From Colius striatus (taxonomy: Eukaryota; Chordata; Aves; Coliiformes; Coliidae): a stretch of 64,000 nt of DNA. Under the pieces are notes generated by a model that was not told the DNA's origin, did no database searches, and saw only the letters and a program-made list of their open reading frames with translations. The position numbers and the translations under genes were made by a program. Shown in pieces: positions 38,401 through 46,980 of this stretch. Numbering within the stretch: position 1 is the stretch's first letter; each line of letters starts with the position of its first letter. The DNA is taken from positions 6,766,513 to 6,830,512 of the forward strand of contig NC_084781.1 of NCBI RefSeq assembly GCF_028858725.1, given 5' to 3'.

Positions 38401-39415
38401 CTCCACAGAAGGGTCCTGCAGGAGATGGGCAGGGATGGCCCAGGGCCTCGTCCCAGCTCCTTCAGCACCTTCCCTCGTGCCAGAATGACCGAGCACCAGC
38501 GCAGACGTGGGGGTGGACACAGCCCAGACAGCTTCCTGGGATGAGCCCACCCTGCAGGTACCTGCTCATAGGGAGAGACCACAGTGACATTGCCGCTTGG
38601 CCAGGACTCAGTGATGGAGCAGAGGCATTTGAAAGCCTTGTTTATTTGCACCATGATCTGTTTTAACCACCCCTCTCTCCAATCACAATCATTCCCACAG
38701 TTAGAAGAGGTGTTCGAATGATGAGAGCGACTGAGAAGCCTTGGAGGGCGATTAACACCCATAGTGGAAATGAAGCAGGGAGAAGTACACTCCATGTGCT
38801 CTTTTCTACCCTTTAGGTTTACAGCCTGGTACCTCTTTCCCTGGGACATCTCATCTACAAGTATTTAACAAGGTATGCCAGTTGTTGTGACTCATCTCAG
38901 CGCTTCCAGAACACTTCCATTTAACTCCAGTGCTCTGAGAAGCATTACTGAAGAGAGATGGTGACTTGCAGAAAGATCAGGCCCTCTCCCAAGATTCCTT
39001 TTGTACCTCACTCCTTCCAGACTGTGTGTCTGGAGAGCAGCAGTGCTTTGCTCTGAGCCTCACCCAGGGGTCTGTTTAGGCCACGGAAGCAGCTTTTCCT
39101 ACCTCCCATTCTCTGGAGCATGTCATGAGACTGGGAAGTGTGAAGGTGAAGCACCTGCTGAGCAGTTCAAGAGCTAATGCAGCTGCTGTCTTAACCCCTC
39201 ATCCCCACCCTCAGGACAGCAGCACTCCAGGCTGTGTGTGCATCAGTGTCACCCACCCGCAGGCAGAGCATGTGGCTCATCCCCCTCCCTCAGCAGCCGG
39301 GGCTGCAGTCGAGGCGAATTCCCCCAGCATTTCCTCACGCCAACCTGTGAGACAGAACAGGTCACCCGCCCAGGAGAAAGGCTGTATGGAAACACCACCT
39401 TCCAACAGAACTGGT
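35449..39415. other. Noncoding downstream of REXO2
   Basis: No exon identified. A short AT-rich island at 37,915-38,060 includes CAAATAAATAATTACTGGAG and AACGTATTAAATCAAATTG. A possible distal minus-strand AATAAA lies near 38,640. Confidence 0.4.
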
Positions 39416-39421
39416 TTTATT
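39416..39421 (-). terminator. REXO2 poly(A) signal AATAAA
   Basis: The plus strand reads TTTATT, giving AATAAA on the minus strand 276 bases past the REXO2 stop. A G/T-rich stretch suited to cleavage-factor binding follows it on the minus strand. Confidence 0.6.
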
Positions 39422-39696
39422 GTGTGGTGAAAGATTGCACCTTGAAACTGGAGGAAGAGGAGTATCAAAGAGCATGTTTGCCCGACTACGTGGGAAGAAG
39501 GGCGCTGCCAAGGCTCGGGCACAGCGCCTCCTGGCTCTAACAGAAAAGCAGCAGCAACTCGGGCTTCCATCTGCATTCTAACAGCTTGGAGAAGGAAGGT
39601 AACGGGAGGGTGCAGCTTCTGGAGAGACTGGCAAACAGCAGAGAACAGGGAGGCACATCCTGGCTGTGCCACGGGACAGCACGGTCCGGCCAGGAA
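39416..39696 (-). other. REXO2: REXO2 3' UTR
   Basis: About 280 bases run from the REXO2 stop to an AATAAA hexamer on the minus strand (39421-39416). The UTR length is inferred from this first canonical signal. A weaker alternative AATAAA lies near 38,640. Confidence 0.6.
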
Positions 39697-39826
39697 TCAG
39701 CTGGCGGCTTTATCGCTCTCCCCATTCTCCATCAGTTTCCTTTTCTTTTCATCCGTTTTCCTCTTGAAGATGCTGTCTCTGTAGAACTGGAGTTCTTTGA
39801 TGCTTTCCCTGATGTCATCCAGTGCT
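39697..39826 (-). CDS. REXO2: REXO2 coding exon 7 and stop
   Basis: Encodes the rest of the exo III motif (ALDDI, catalytic D187), the helix [17 protein letters not shown], and a charged tail ending GESDKAAS. The TGA stop ends at 39697. Confidence 0.96.
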
Positions 39827-42800
39827 CTGAAAAGAGAATTTAAGGAGGGTTTTGAAACACCTGCACACAGCTCCAGCCACCTCTGGATGCTGACGCTGCC
39901 AAGGAACTCCGGGCTGTGAGAAATCACACTCTGCCACGCAGGGATGGCACACCTCAGAGAGAGATACCCTCACCAAAAACAGCCCTCAGAGACCAACACC
40001 CTCACGGAGAACCACCTCAGAGAGCAGCCCTCGCTGGCCTGGGTGATGTGGGAAGCCACAGCAGTCCACCAGCACCTGACAAGCCAGGTAGTAACAGGCA
40101 GCTTATGAGTCTGTCACCGTGAGACGTCGAAGCTCCTGAAAGCAACAGGCTCGACAGCTTCAAGTATGACAAGCAATTTAGCCCAAAGCAGCTGGGAATG
40201 TGTGTTAACATTGCACAGAATCTTTAATAGGGCAACTGCTTTCAGAGGTGCCTGAGATGCTGGCAGCAGCAAGTTAAACCCTTCCACAGAAAGGAGAACA
40301 AGCTCTCAGACACATTAAGGTCAGAGCCCTCCTCTCCCCGTTTGCAGCCTTCAGTGCCTCTACCCAGGACAGACACCCCACTGTAAAGCTGCTGTGTCCT
40401 GTCCAAGGGGCCACAGCTGTCCCATAGTCACCAAATAATGGTTTTGGCTTGAAGGATAAACAGACAGAAGCAGAAGCCTCACCTGTGAGAAGCCGCCTTC
40501 TTTGGTGCAAACTCGTATTCCTCTGGATACCAGCGTCTGTGGGAGGGAGAGAGCAACAGCTGAGAAGGGACAGTGGGGTTCTGAAGGACACCCAGGGCCC
40601 ACTGCAGTTTGCTGCAACCAGCAGAAGCATTTCAGTCCCGCTGCTGCCTAGAGAGGGTGGGACCCAGAGCACACCCAGAGCAGGCTGGCAGGGAGCTGCA
40701 CCCACGGAAGGGCTGGCAGGAGGCAGAGGCTGCAGCCCCCCCAGGATCACCCCCAGCACGGCTCTGCAAGGAGGGGAAGGCTCACCTGCAGAGCTCTTTG
40801 ACGGTGCTGACGTCGATGATCCGGTAATGAAGGTGCCTCATGAACTGAGGCATGTACTTGTCGAGGAATTTCTTATCTGCATGCACAGAGTTACCTACAA
40901 AGACACGACCCAACATGTTCCTTCACAGACATGACAAAGGCACTGAAGGAGAGGCAGGCTAAGCGAGATGGGGAGAGATCACAGGGTAAGGAAAGCTATT
41001 CTCTATCCCATTTTCTAGTCAATATGCTTGTAAAGGTTTGTCTGGTTTCCATTCCGGGATCACAGGTGGTTGAAATGCATAATCCCCCTCTTAATTCTTC
41101 AGTCGCTGCTTCTGCCATTTCTGTCTCTCAGATAAATATCAAAGAATTACACGAGGATCGTGTTTTCTGCCAAGTGCAAACAGGCTTCTGCCTGCACTGC
41201 CCTTAGCAGCAGCCCCGGGACGGTCTGTGAAGGTCCTGAAGGGAGTTGCAGGACATTTGGAAGGTCCCTGGTTGGTGTTGGGTCGGGTTTGCTGCCAGGA
41301 TGTAACAGGCAGGGATGGCTGCCAGCAGCACCGCTGCCCACCCCCACAGGAACTGTCCCAGGAAGAGGAACACAACCCAGGGCTGGTGCTTTCCATAGTC
41401 CCCACATGCTCTGGGGGGTGTGCAGAAGGGATGCTGCTATCACCCAGCCTCTCTTTGTTGCACGGGTTTCCCTTGGCTTGCCAGACCCTGGCATGTGCCT
41501 CAGCAGGCCTCTGGCAGCCAGCTGGGAGCTGCAGGAGCTGCTGTTGCTACCGAGAAAGAACCGATTTTACCTGCCAGAGGACAGAGGCCTGGGGGCGTCT
41601 GCTGCCGTACAAAGGACAGGAACTCGTACTCTGCTTGTTGCAAGGAGATTTTGCTCTCCTTCACAGCCTTGGTGAGGCCAGACTGCAAAGAAGAAGAGCC
41701 CCTGGTCAGAAACCAGCAACACATCTCTGGAAAAGATCCCTCCAGAAAGGGCCAGAAGCGAGAAGCCTTCGCTCCCCCACGCACCCACAGGCACCAACCC
41801 AGGGACAGCCCTGGAAATTCAAGGTACAGGTGCTGGGAGTGGGGTCCTGACAGCAGTGGGGTTCCAGGAGGGGGCTGAGGGTCAGGTTTTCTCTTCCTCT
41901 ACTTTCTAGGGGCTGTCCTCAGTCAGTGAGTCTCTGCATGAGCCTCATGTCCACACCGGCACCTACATGCCCTTCGCTGCCAAAGGAGAGGCATTCGCCT
42001 CCCCAGCACGGTACAAACACCCATCACCAGGATCCTGCCTCAAGTGTTTATCAAGGTTCCTACACATCAGGCAAGCTCCTTTTCTTTTTTTTCCTTCCTT
42101 CCTCAAGAGTTAAATGTCAAATCTGTTCCAAGTGTTCTCAGCAATTTACTCCCATCTGGCTACGCCGTATATTTCCGCGGCCGCGCCGCAAAGATCCTAC
42201 TTGACGGATCCAAGTGGTGGTGAAAAGATTCATTACGTGGCTGCCTTTCCATCTCTGTCCTAATTGCTTCTCTTTTCTTATTCAATTACAAAGAAGTAGC
42301 TCCTCAGGAGCAGTGAGAGCATGCGGCACCGTCTCCGGCCGGGCTCAAGTCCTGCCCTGAAGAAGGGGAGACGCTCCCACCACGGGGGATTAATATTCAT
42401 TCTCCAAACCCTTGCTTAATCCTTCCCAGGGAGGGGGAAATGCTGAATGGGGTGAGGAAGGTGGGGGAGAGGTTGTGGGCATCTGGAAACTTCAGCCCTG
42501 AATTGAGAAGTAACTGGAATTTCCACTCATTGTCGGGGGCTGGGAAATGCAGTCGCTTCCTTGCTGCTGGCAAGGCAGGGAGAAGCTCTCTTCAGTGGCC
42601 AAAAGAGCAACAAGATCATCCCTCCACACAGAAAACTTAAGCTCTTGGTGAAAAAAAAAAACCCAAACCACTGGGTTTTCACTGCCAGGGGGAGAGGCAA
42701 AAATAACAACCCCCTGTTGTTTACAGGGAAGGGGTCTGGTTCACCCCACCACTGCCCACAGACTGCGTTTGGCCAGCTCTGGGCTATTCTACATCCATCT

Positions 42801-44043
42801 TGTGCCTGTCCTTGCTGGGGGCTTTGATCCACATCTTCCCCTTCTCTGTCAGAATCACTCTTTGACTTGTTTTTTGCTACAGGGAGACAGCCTCGATTTC
42901 TCCACCTCAGAGGGCGAAGGGACACGTCTCTGGGTGAGGGATCCTGTCCCCAGGCGCCCCCAGCACTGCTCCAGCCCTCCCAGGAGGCTGCTCACTGCGG
43001 GGCCTTTGCTGATGCCCCTGGCTCTCAGGTCAGAAAGGAGCTTCCAGAACTATTCAAGCTGATAAAAAACCAGGAGCACGGGCTCCTCTGGGGCAACCTG
43101 GCAGCCAAGAAAGAGGACGAAGGCTGAAGAGACACGGCCACAGTTGGCATCTGTGCCACGGGTGACAGGCGAGACCTCGGGCACAACGTGACGCGTCAGC
43201 TCCTCGGTACAGAGTAAGGGTGATACTTACAGCCTCCTCTTTCTCTCCTCTGTTTGACTGCAAACTGTCCAGCACAGGAGTCGTCCGTTTTTAGGCGGCT
43301 GTGCCGTAACTAACAACTCTGAGCCGCACATGGCTCTGGGTACTGCAAGGAAAGAGAAGCTGTGGCCTGAGTGCTCTAGCGGGGTTACCTTCCCGTGGTG
43401 CTCCTTGCACCACTCCGACATGCCCTCCAGCAGCTCGTCGGGCTGGTTAATGATCAGGTTGGGGCCCTGGGCAGGAAGACACGCAGAGACAAAGGTGAGG
43501 AGAACAAACCCTAGTCGCCAGCAGCCTCAGCCTGGGGAAGGGGCTGGGGGGAGGGTATGGAGCTGCAAAGTTGATGTCCCCAGGCTCTGGGCCCCGCTCT
43601 GGAGCTGCGGCCGCCCCCGGGGCCGAGGCCGGGACCCCCGAGGGCCGGGGCCCGGCCGTTGCTTAACTCAGCGGCCCCGGGGAGCAGCAACGCCCCGCTG
43701 GGAAGGGCGAGCGGGGCCGGAGCCTGGCCGCAGGGCCGCGGCTAACCTCTCACCTCGGCCAGGACGTTGAGGTCGGAGTCGGTGATGAGACAGGCCATCT
43801 CCAGGATCTGATCCTTCTCCACGTCCAGGCCCGTCATCTGCCACACAGCGCAGCGGCACCATCAGCGCGGCCCGCGGACCCCGCTCCTCACCACCCCCCG
43901 GCCCGCCGCCCTTCCCCCGCGTCGCTCCGCACCTCCAGGTCCACCCAGACCATGCGCTGTCCCATGCCGCCGCCGGCCATGGCCGCCGCCCGCCGCCACA
44001 GCCGCCCGCCGCCGCTCCGCAGGCGCGACAGGCCGCCCAGCAT
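39697..44043 (-). CDS. REXO2: REXO2, DEDDh 3'-5' oligoribonuclease (seven coding exons)
   Basis: This gene encodes the oligoribonuclease that degrades RNA of a few nucleotides to mononucleotides, mostly in mitochondria with a cytosolic/nuclear pool (known for the family). Coding exons are 44043-43933, 43837-43754, 43466-43389, 41682-41571, 40894-40786, 40536-40483 and 39826-39697. All introns are GT-AG, and the 678 nt join in frame to 225 aa (human about 237). Residues 1-21 are Arg-rich with no acidic residue, as in a mitochondrial presequence, and a second Met at 22 could start a non-mitochondrial form. All DEDDh catalytic residues are present: D35 and E37 (VWVDLE), D135 after NSVHA, H182 and D187 (HRALDD). 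The C-terminus is Lys-rich ([10 protein letters not shown]). I recognised the family by residue-level agreement with human REXO2 along the whole length. It lies directly downstream of RBM7, as in human. Confidence 0.97.
39952..40040. repeat. Degenerate 31-32-base tandem repeat in REXO2 intron 6
   Basis: Three imperfect units each begin CCTCAGAGA or a close variant, at 39952, 39984 and 40015. The first two also share a CCCTCAC core. It looks like a small minisatellite, about 125 bases from exon 7. Confidence 0.55.
40483..40536 (-). CDS. REXO2: REXO2 coding exon 6
   Basis: A 54-base exon encoding [17 protein letters not shown] (residues 166-182) between split Arg codons. H182 is the exo III catalytic His. 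Acceptor CCCACAG and donor CAG|GTGAGG are canonical. Confidence 0.95.
40786..40894 (-). CDS. REXO2: REXO2 coding exon 5
   Basis: Encodes residues 129-165 across split codons. It contains [17 protein letters not shown], in which D135 is the exo II catalytic Asp, followed by [16 protein letters not shown]. Confidence 0.96.
41571..41682 (-). CDS. REXO2: REXO2 coding exon 4
   Basis: Encodes residues 92-128 plus the first base of Gly129. It begins [20 protein letters not shown] and contains [15 protein letters not shown]. The preceding intron 3 is the longest of the gene (1706 bases). It holds an AT-rich stretch with an isolated CpG-rich motif near 42,175-42,190 and no other exon I can see. Confidence 0.96.
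43389..43466 (-). CDS. REXO2: REXO2 coding exon 3
   Basis: Encodes residues 66-91, starting [20 protein letters not shown] and ending HHGK. Phase 0 at both ends. The 3' boundary AAG|GTAACC is a strong donor. Confidence 0.96.
43754..43837 (-). CDS. REXO2: REXO2 coding exon 2
   Basis: Encodes residues 38-65, beginning [18 protein letters not shown], the exonuclease-fold core next to the DxE motif. Phase 0 at both ends. It is separated from exon 1 by a 95-base, GC-rich intron. Confidence 0.96.
43933..44043 (-). CDS. REXO2: REXO2 coding exon 1
   Basis: Encodes residues 1-37: a presequence-like start ([20 protein letters not shown]), the internal Met22, and the first catalytic motif VWVDLE with D35 and E37. 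The exon ends in phase 0 at a GT donor (43932-43931). The first ATG is chosen because it aligns with the human MLGG start and is followed by an Arg-rich leader. Confidence 0.93.
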
Positions 44044-44300
44044 CGCCGCCGGACTACAGCTCCCGGCAGGCCCCGCGGCGCCGGCCGCGCTGGCGGTGGG
44101 CGCGGGGGCTGCTGGGAGTGGTAGGCGCCGCGGCGGCGCACTGGGCGCCGGGAGCCGCTGGGCACGGCGGGGCGAGCCCCGGGAGCGCTGCTGGGGGGCG
44201 GTTTAGGGCGCTGCCTCGGAGGCTGCTCGGGATCTGAGGGACGGGGCGGTCCTGGGGGGCTGCGGGGCCACCTCCATGCCCCAGCAGAACCAGAGACGCA
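44044..44300 (-). promoter_or_regulatory. REXO2 CpG-island promoter with ZNF143-like motifs
   Basis: CpG-dense sequence immediately 5' of the REXO2 ATG. The plus strand carries ACTACAGCTCCCGGCA (44053-44068), close to the ACTACAnnTCCCAGCA motif bound by ZNF143/THAP11. A looser copy lies on the opposite strand (CTACCACTCCCAGCAG, 44109-44124). No TATA box is evident. The position implies a very short 5' UTR. Confidence 0.6.
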
Positions 44301-44706
44301 GTGGCCGCGGGAATGGGCGCCAGTTTTGCTTGCAACGGTGGGAAATGAGGGCGGTTTGCCTGCCCACAGACCTTCCAGGGAGATGTTTCTAAAACTCTGG
44401 TGCCAGAGGGGTGAAATCCACCTTTTCCGTGTTCTGTGTGAGTGCCTGAGTGTGCCCCTTGTCACCCCCTCATCACCAACTCTTCCAGGACAGCATGCTC
44501 CAAAACCCCTCCTCCACCCCGCCATCAAACCCCGAGGCGTGGAGCTGACACGCTTCAAAGGAGACGCCGGCACCAGGAGGCTGCGGTGCTGTAGCTTTAC
44601 AAAGATTAAAAGGTAACGTGGTGGGCTGGGGGAGGGGGTTTTATACACGTGCTCCGTAAAAACGTGGGGTTTGCCCTCGAGTCCGTTAGAGCCCGGCCCG
44701 CCGGTG
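44301..44706 (-). other. RBM7-REXO2 intergenic spacer and presumed RBM7 3' UTR
   Basis: Moderately GC-rich sequence between the tandem genes. It has no repeat I recognise and no further exon. The RBM7 3' UTR must end in this spacer, run into the REXO2 promoter, or read through. Confidence 0.5.
44640..44645 (-). terminator. Possible RBM7 poly(A) signal, variant TATAAA
   Basis: The minus strand reads TATAAA 62 bases after the RBM7 stop. No AATAAA or ATTAAA occurs on the minus strand between the RBM7 stop and the REXO2 start, so this known weak variant is the best candidate. It could instead be fortuitous. Confidence 0.3.
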
Positions 44707-45015
44707 TCAGTGCCGCGGCGGGTGCCACTTGGCCTCTCTGTAGCCCTCCCTCCGGTAGTCATGGCTCCAGCCGTCACGGTGCCTGTCGTCGTAGGCGGGT
44801 TCGTCCCTGCCCCTGCCGTAGTCCGGGCCGAAGCGCTGCTCGCGGCCGAGGTGCCGGCCGTCGGCGTGGTAGGGGTGTGCGCCCAGCCGGCCCTTGCGCA
44901 GCGCTGGCGGGTGGAAGGCGGCGTGCGGGGCGAGCGGGTGCCCGGCCGCGGCGAAGCCGGGCGGCTCGTACTTGGCCCCGAAGGGAGGTGGCGGCTGCCG
45001 CAGGGCGCTGCTGGC
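44707..45015 (-). CDS. RBM7: RBM7 coding exon 5 and stop
   Basis: Encodes residues 152-253. SSALRQ anchors it to the mammalian NSALRQ. The tail contains REQRFGPDYGRGRDEP, YDDRHRDGWSHDYRRE and the terminal KWHPPRH. The TGA stop ends at 44707. Confidence 0.94.
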   Translation of the reverse strand, partial: ASSALRQPPPPFGAKYEPPGFAAAGHPLAPHAAFHPPALRKGRLGAHPYHADGRHLGREQRFGPDYGRGRDEPAYDDRHRDGWSHDYRREGYREAKWHPPRH

Positions 45016-46795
45016 CTGGCGAGAGAAGAGGGGAGGGGGAAAGGAGCAGCTAGAGCCTGCGGCAGCTCTGGCACACGGCTGCGGGCCCGGTGCCAGCAGC
45101 ACCGGCGTGCCACGTACCGCTGGGCGCTGGAGGCTGTCGGCCGGCGGCAGGGCCCGCGGCCCCGACGGGAACCCTGCTGCTACCACGCTGTCAGGACTCC
45201 TCTCGTACCTGCAGAGAAGAGATGACGAGTTGTAGCCTTAAACGAGGGGGGGTGCAGCCAAGCCATGTTTTCCGCTGTTAAAAGCGACCAAGCTGCCACA
45301 GCCAGTCAAAACCTGGCACAGGGTGTTTGGCAGTGCTCCCCCAGCTGTGCCTCGGCCAATTTCAGGCACCAGGAAGGCTACCCGGGGCACTCGCAGGCCC
45401 AGGATGTTCTCTGTAGGGGAGACACACCAAACCGTGCTTGGCAAGAGGGGCAGGGACAGGGCGAGCAGGGCACAGGCTGCTTCCTGCTGCACGCTGTGTG
45501 CCGATGGGACCCATACCTGCTGCAGTTGGCTGCGGGATATGGCACGCCAGGCACGCTGGGGCCGGCCGCTCCGTGCGGGGAGCAGGATGGGTGCCCGTCC
45601 TGAGAGGCATGGCTGCTCCCTGCAGAGAGACAAACACCTTCTGAGCCTGGCACACACGAGTTAGAGGGAGTGGGGGGTGAAGGGAGCTCGCAAAGCACCA
45701 ACAGCTGCCTTTGTCAGTGACCTGCTAAAGCCTGTGATGCAGTCTCCAAAACAGACACTGCCCACCTTCATCCCACCGGGAAACGAGCAACCAGGTGCCA
45801 ATATTTTGTCCCATGCACTTCATATCACTGACATGAGCTGTAATGTTTACTGCTAACATGGTAAGTTAGACCAGCTCTCAAGAGTGCAGAGGAACAAGCA
45901 AAGGAAAAGCCTGAGAGAGAGAAGGCTCAGCTCTGGCATTACGCTTGGCCATAGGGGATGGAAAGGTGCTTTGTAGAAGCACAGGGATTAAAGCCCAGGC
46001 CTGCTGGATGCCTTTGCTCCCCCACACCCTGAGCTGCCAGGGGAGTGAGGATTTGCTGTGCAGCACCCTGCTTCTTGTGATGTCCCCCTTTGCACACACA
46101 GAATGTCAGAAGTTAAGGGTTGGAAGGGACCTGGAAAGCTCATCCAGTGCAATCCCCTGCCAGAGCAGCACCACCTAGAGCAGGTCACACAGGAACTCAT
46201 CCACGGGGGTTTGAATGTCTCCAGAGCAGAAGCCTCCACACCTGCTCTGGGCAGCCCATTCCAGTGCTCGCTCCCAGGGAAGAAGCTTTTGTGGAGGGGA
46301 GGCGAGGGGCAGCTGTCTGCCCAGCGTCCGGGCGAGTACCTGATCGGAACTGGATGTTGATGGGCCTCCCGTACAGCTTGATGCCGTTCAGCAGGCTCAG
46401 CCCGTACGGCACCGATTCCTCGTGTTTGAAGTTGACGAAGGCGAAGTGCTTGGCTCTGCCGTCGCGGTCCTTGGGGATTTTCACCTTGATCACCGGCCCC
46501 GCCTGCGCCGCGCACGGGAAACAGACGCGGGTTAGCGGCGGGGCAGCGAGGCGGCGTTTGGCGCACAGGTTTGTCCTGCGGCGGCCGCCGTACCCCGCGC
46601 GGGCCCGCCCCAACATGGCGCCCGGCCTGCCCCGTTCCGGCCCACCCTTCCCCGGTATAAAGCACGGCGGCGCCGGCGGCGGCGGAGAGCAGCCGGTACC
46701 TGGTGGAACAGCTCGAAGATGAGCTCCTCGGTGACTTTGGGGTCCAGGTTCCCCACGAAGAGGGTCCGGTCGGCTTCGGCAGCCGCCGCCCCCAT
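44707..46795 (-). CDS. RBM7: RBM7, RRM protein of the NEXT complex (five coding exons)
   Basis: RBM7 binds U-rich RNA and, with ZCCHC8 and the helicase MTR4, delivers promoter upstream transcripts, snRNA extensions and other nuclear RNAs to the exosome (known for the family). Coding exons are 46795-46700, 46502-46340, 45619-45517, 45208-45118 and 45015-44707. All introns are GT-AG, and the 762 nt give 253 aa (human 266). The RRM spans about residues 10-86: RNP2 LFVGNL (12-17), RNP1 KHFAFVNF (50-57), and the hallmark LLNGIKLYGRPINIQFRSG. The Arg/Asp/Tyr-rich tail ends EAKWHPPRH, matching mammalian KWRSSRH. The start MGAAAAEADRTLFVGNL agrees with human RBM7, and the sequence is clearly closer to RBM7 than to its paralogue RBM11. 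The linker and tail (exons 3-5) are unusually Pro/Ala/Gly-rich. REXO2 follows 663 bases downstream. Confidence 0.96.
45118..45208 (-). CDS. RBM7: RBM7 coding exon 4
   Basis: Encodes residues 122-151 after the split Arg. YERSPDSV corresponds to mammalian YERTMDNM, and the exon ends SLQRPA. The middle is GC-rich and does not preserve the RSFSSPE stretch I recall from the mammalian protein. Confidence 0.9.
45517..45619 (-). CDS. RBM7: RBM7 coding exon 3
   Basis: Encodes residues 87-121. It starts GSSHASQDG, matching mammalian GSSHAPQD, then becomes a divergent Pro/Gly/Ala linker ending NCSR. Phases 1 and 2 fit the neighbouring exons exactly. Confidence 0.92.
46102..46295 (-). mobile_element. 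CR1 LINE 3' fragment in RBM7 intron 2
   Basis: Read on the plus strand it begins near GGGTTGGAAGGGACCTGGAA and continues with the typical antisense CR1 text through AGGAACTCATCCA and TCCAGTGCTCGCTCCCAGGG. The element's sense strand is therefore minus, and its 3' end lies at the left. It belongs to the same subfamily as the copies at 3.3 and 56.3 kb. Confidence 0.85.
46340..46502 (-). CDS. RBM7: RBM7 coding exon 2 (RNP1)
   Basis: Encodes residues 33-86 plus the first base of codon 87. It begins AGPVIKVKIPKDRDGRAK, contains RNP1 KHFAFVNF, and ends LYGRPINIQFRS. Together with exon 1 this is the complete RRM. Confidence 0.96.
46700..46795 (-). CDS. RBM7: RBM7 coding exon 1
   Basis: Encodes residues 1-32: MGAAAAEADR, RNP2 LFVGNL, and VTEELIFELFHQ. 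It ends in phase 0 at CAG|GTACCG. The ATG lies about 50 bases downstream of two CRE palindromes. Confidence 0.95.
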
Positions 46796-46845
46796 GGCCG
46801 CGGCCCGAGCAACCCGCGCTTCCCCCGCGCCGCGCGCTGCCGCCG

Positions 46846-46853
46846 TGACGTCA
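46846..46853. promoter_or_regulatory. CRE/ATF palindrome TGACGTCA, copy 1
   Basis: A perfect 8-base CREB/ATF site 51 bases upstream of the RBM7 ATG. The central CpG makes binding methylation-sensitive in the known family. Confidence 0.7.
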
Positions 46854-46859
46854 GCGCCG

Positions 46860-46867
46860 TGACGTCA
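46860..46867. promoter_or_regulatory. CRE/ATF palindrome TGACGTCA, copy 2
   Basis: A second perfect copy, 14 bases (start to start) from the first, on the side facing the divergent transcript. Confidence 0.7.
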
Positions 46868-46980
46868 CCGCGCCGGCGCGCGCGCTGCGCCCGGCCCCTT
46901 CCGCCGCGGGGGGGGGGGGCGCGTGAGGCGGCCGCGCGCGCGCGCTCCCTCATCAACCCGCAGCGCTTAATTAGCGTCTA

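Larger units (their letters stand above)
46796..46980. promoter_or_regulatory. RBM7 CpG-island promoter, probably bidirectional
   Basis: Extremely CpG-rich, with no TATA box next to either predicted transcript start. It contains two perfect CRE palindromes, a run of 12 G (46908-46919), and an alternating CG tract (46933-46945). RBM7 lies to the left on the minus strand and a candidate transcript to the right on the plus strand. Confidence 0.75.

Noticed and set aside
1-39400. Expected CADM1 or NXPE exons by human synteny
   Set aside because: No Ig-domain, PDZ-ligand or NXPE-like exon was recognisable on either strand.
41160-41850. Plus-strand frames of 171 and 207 codons within REXO2
   Set aside because: They run antisense through REXO2 exon 4 and its flanking introns; shadows of the real gene.
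43668-45113. 481-codon minus-strand open frame spanning RBM7 exon 5, the spacer and REXO2 exons 1-2
   Set aside because: It reads the genuine exons in a different frame, crosses their introns, and gives Arg/Pro/Gly/Ala-rich text typical of CpG-island DNA.
46654-46662. TATA-like GTATAAAGC in RBM7 intron 1
   Set aside because: It lies inside a transcribed intron, with no sign of an alternative first exon in frame with exon 2.
39827-46699. Possible snoRNAs in RBM7 or REXO2 introns
   Set aside because: I found no convincing paired C/D or H/ACA boxes with a closing stem by eye.
46120-46722. 200-codon plus-strand frame opposite RBM7 exon 2
   Set aside because: Antisense to RBM7 exon 2 and the CR1 copy; no independent support.
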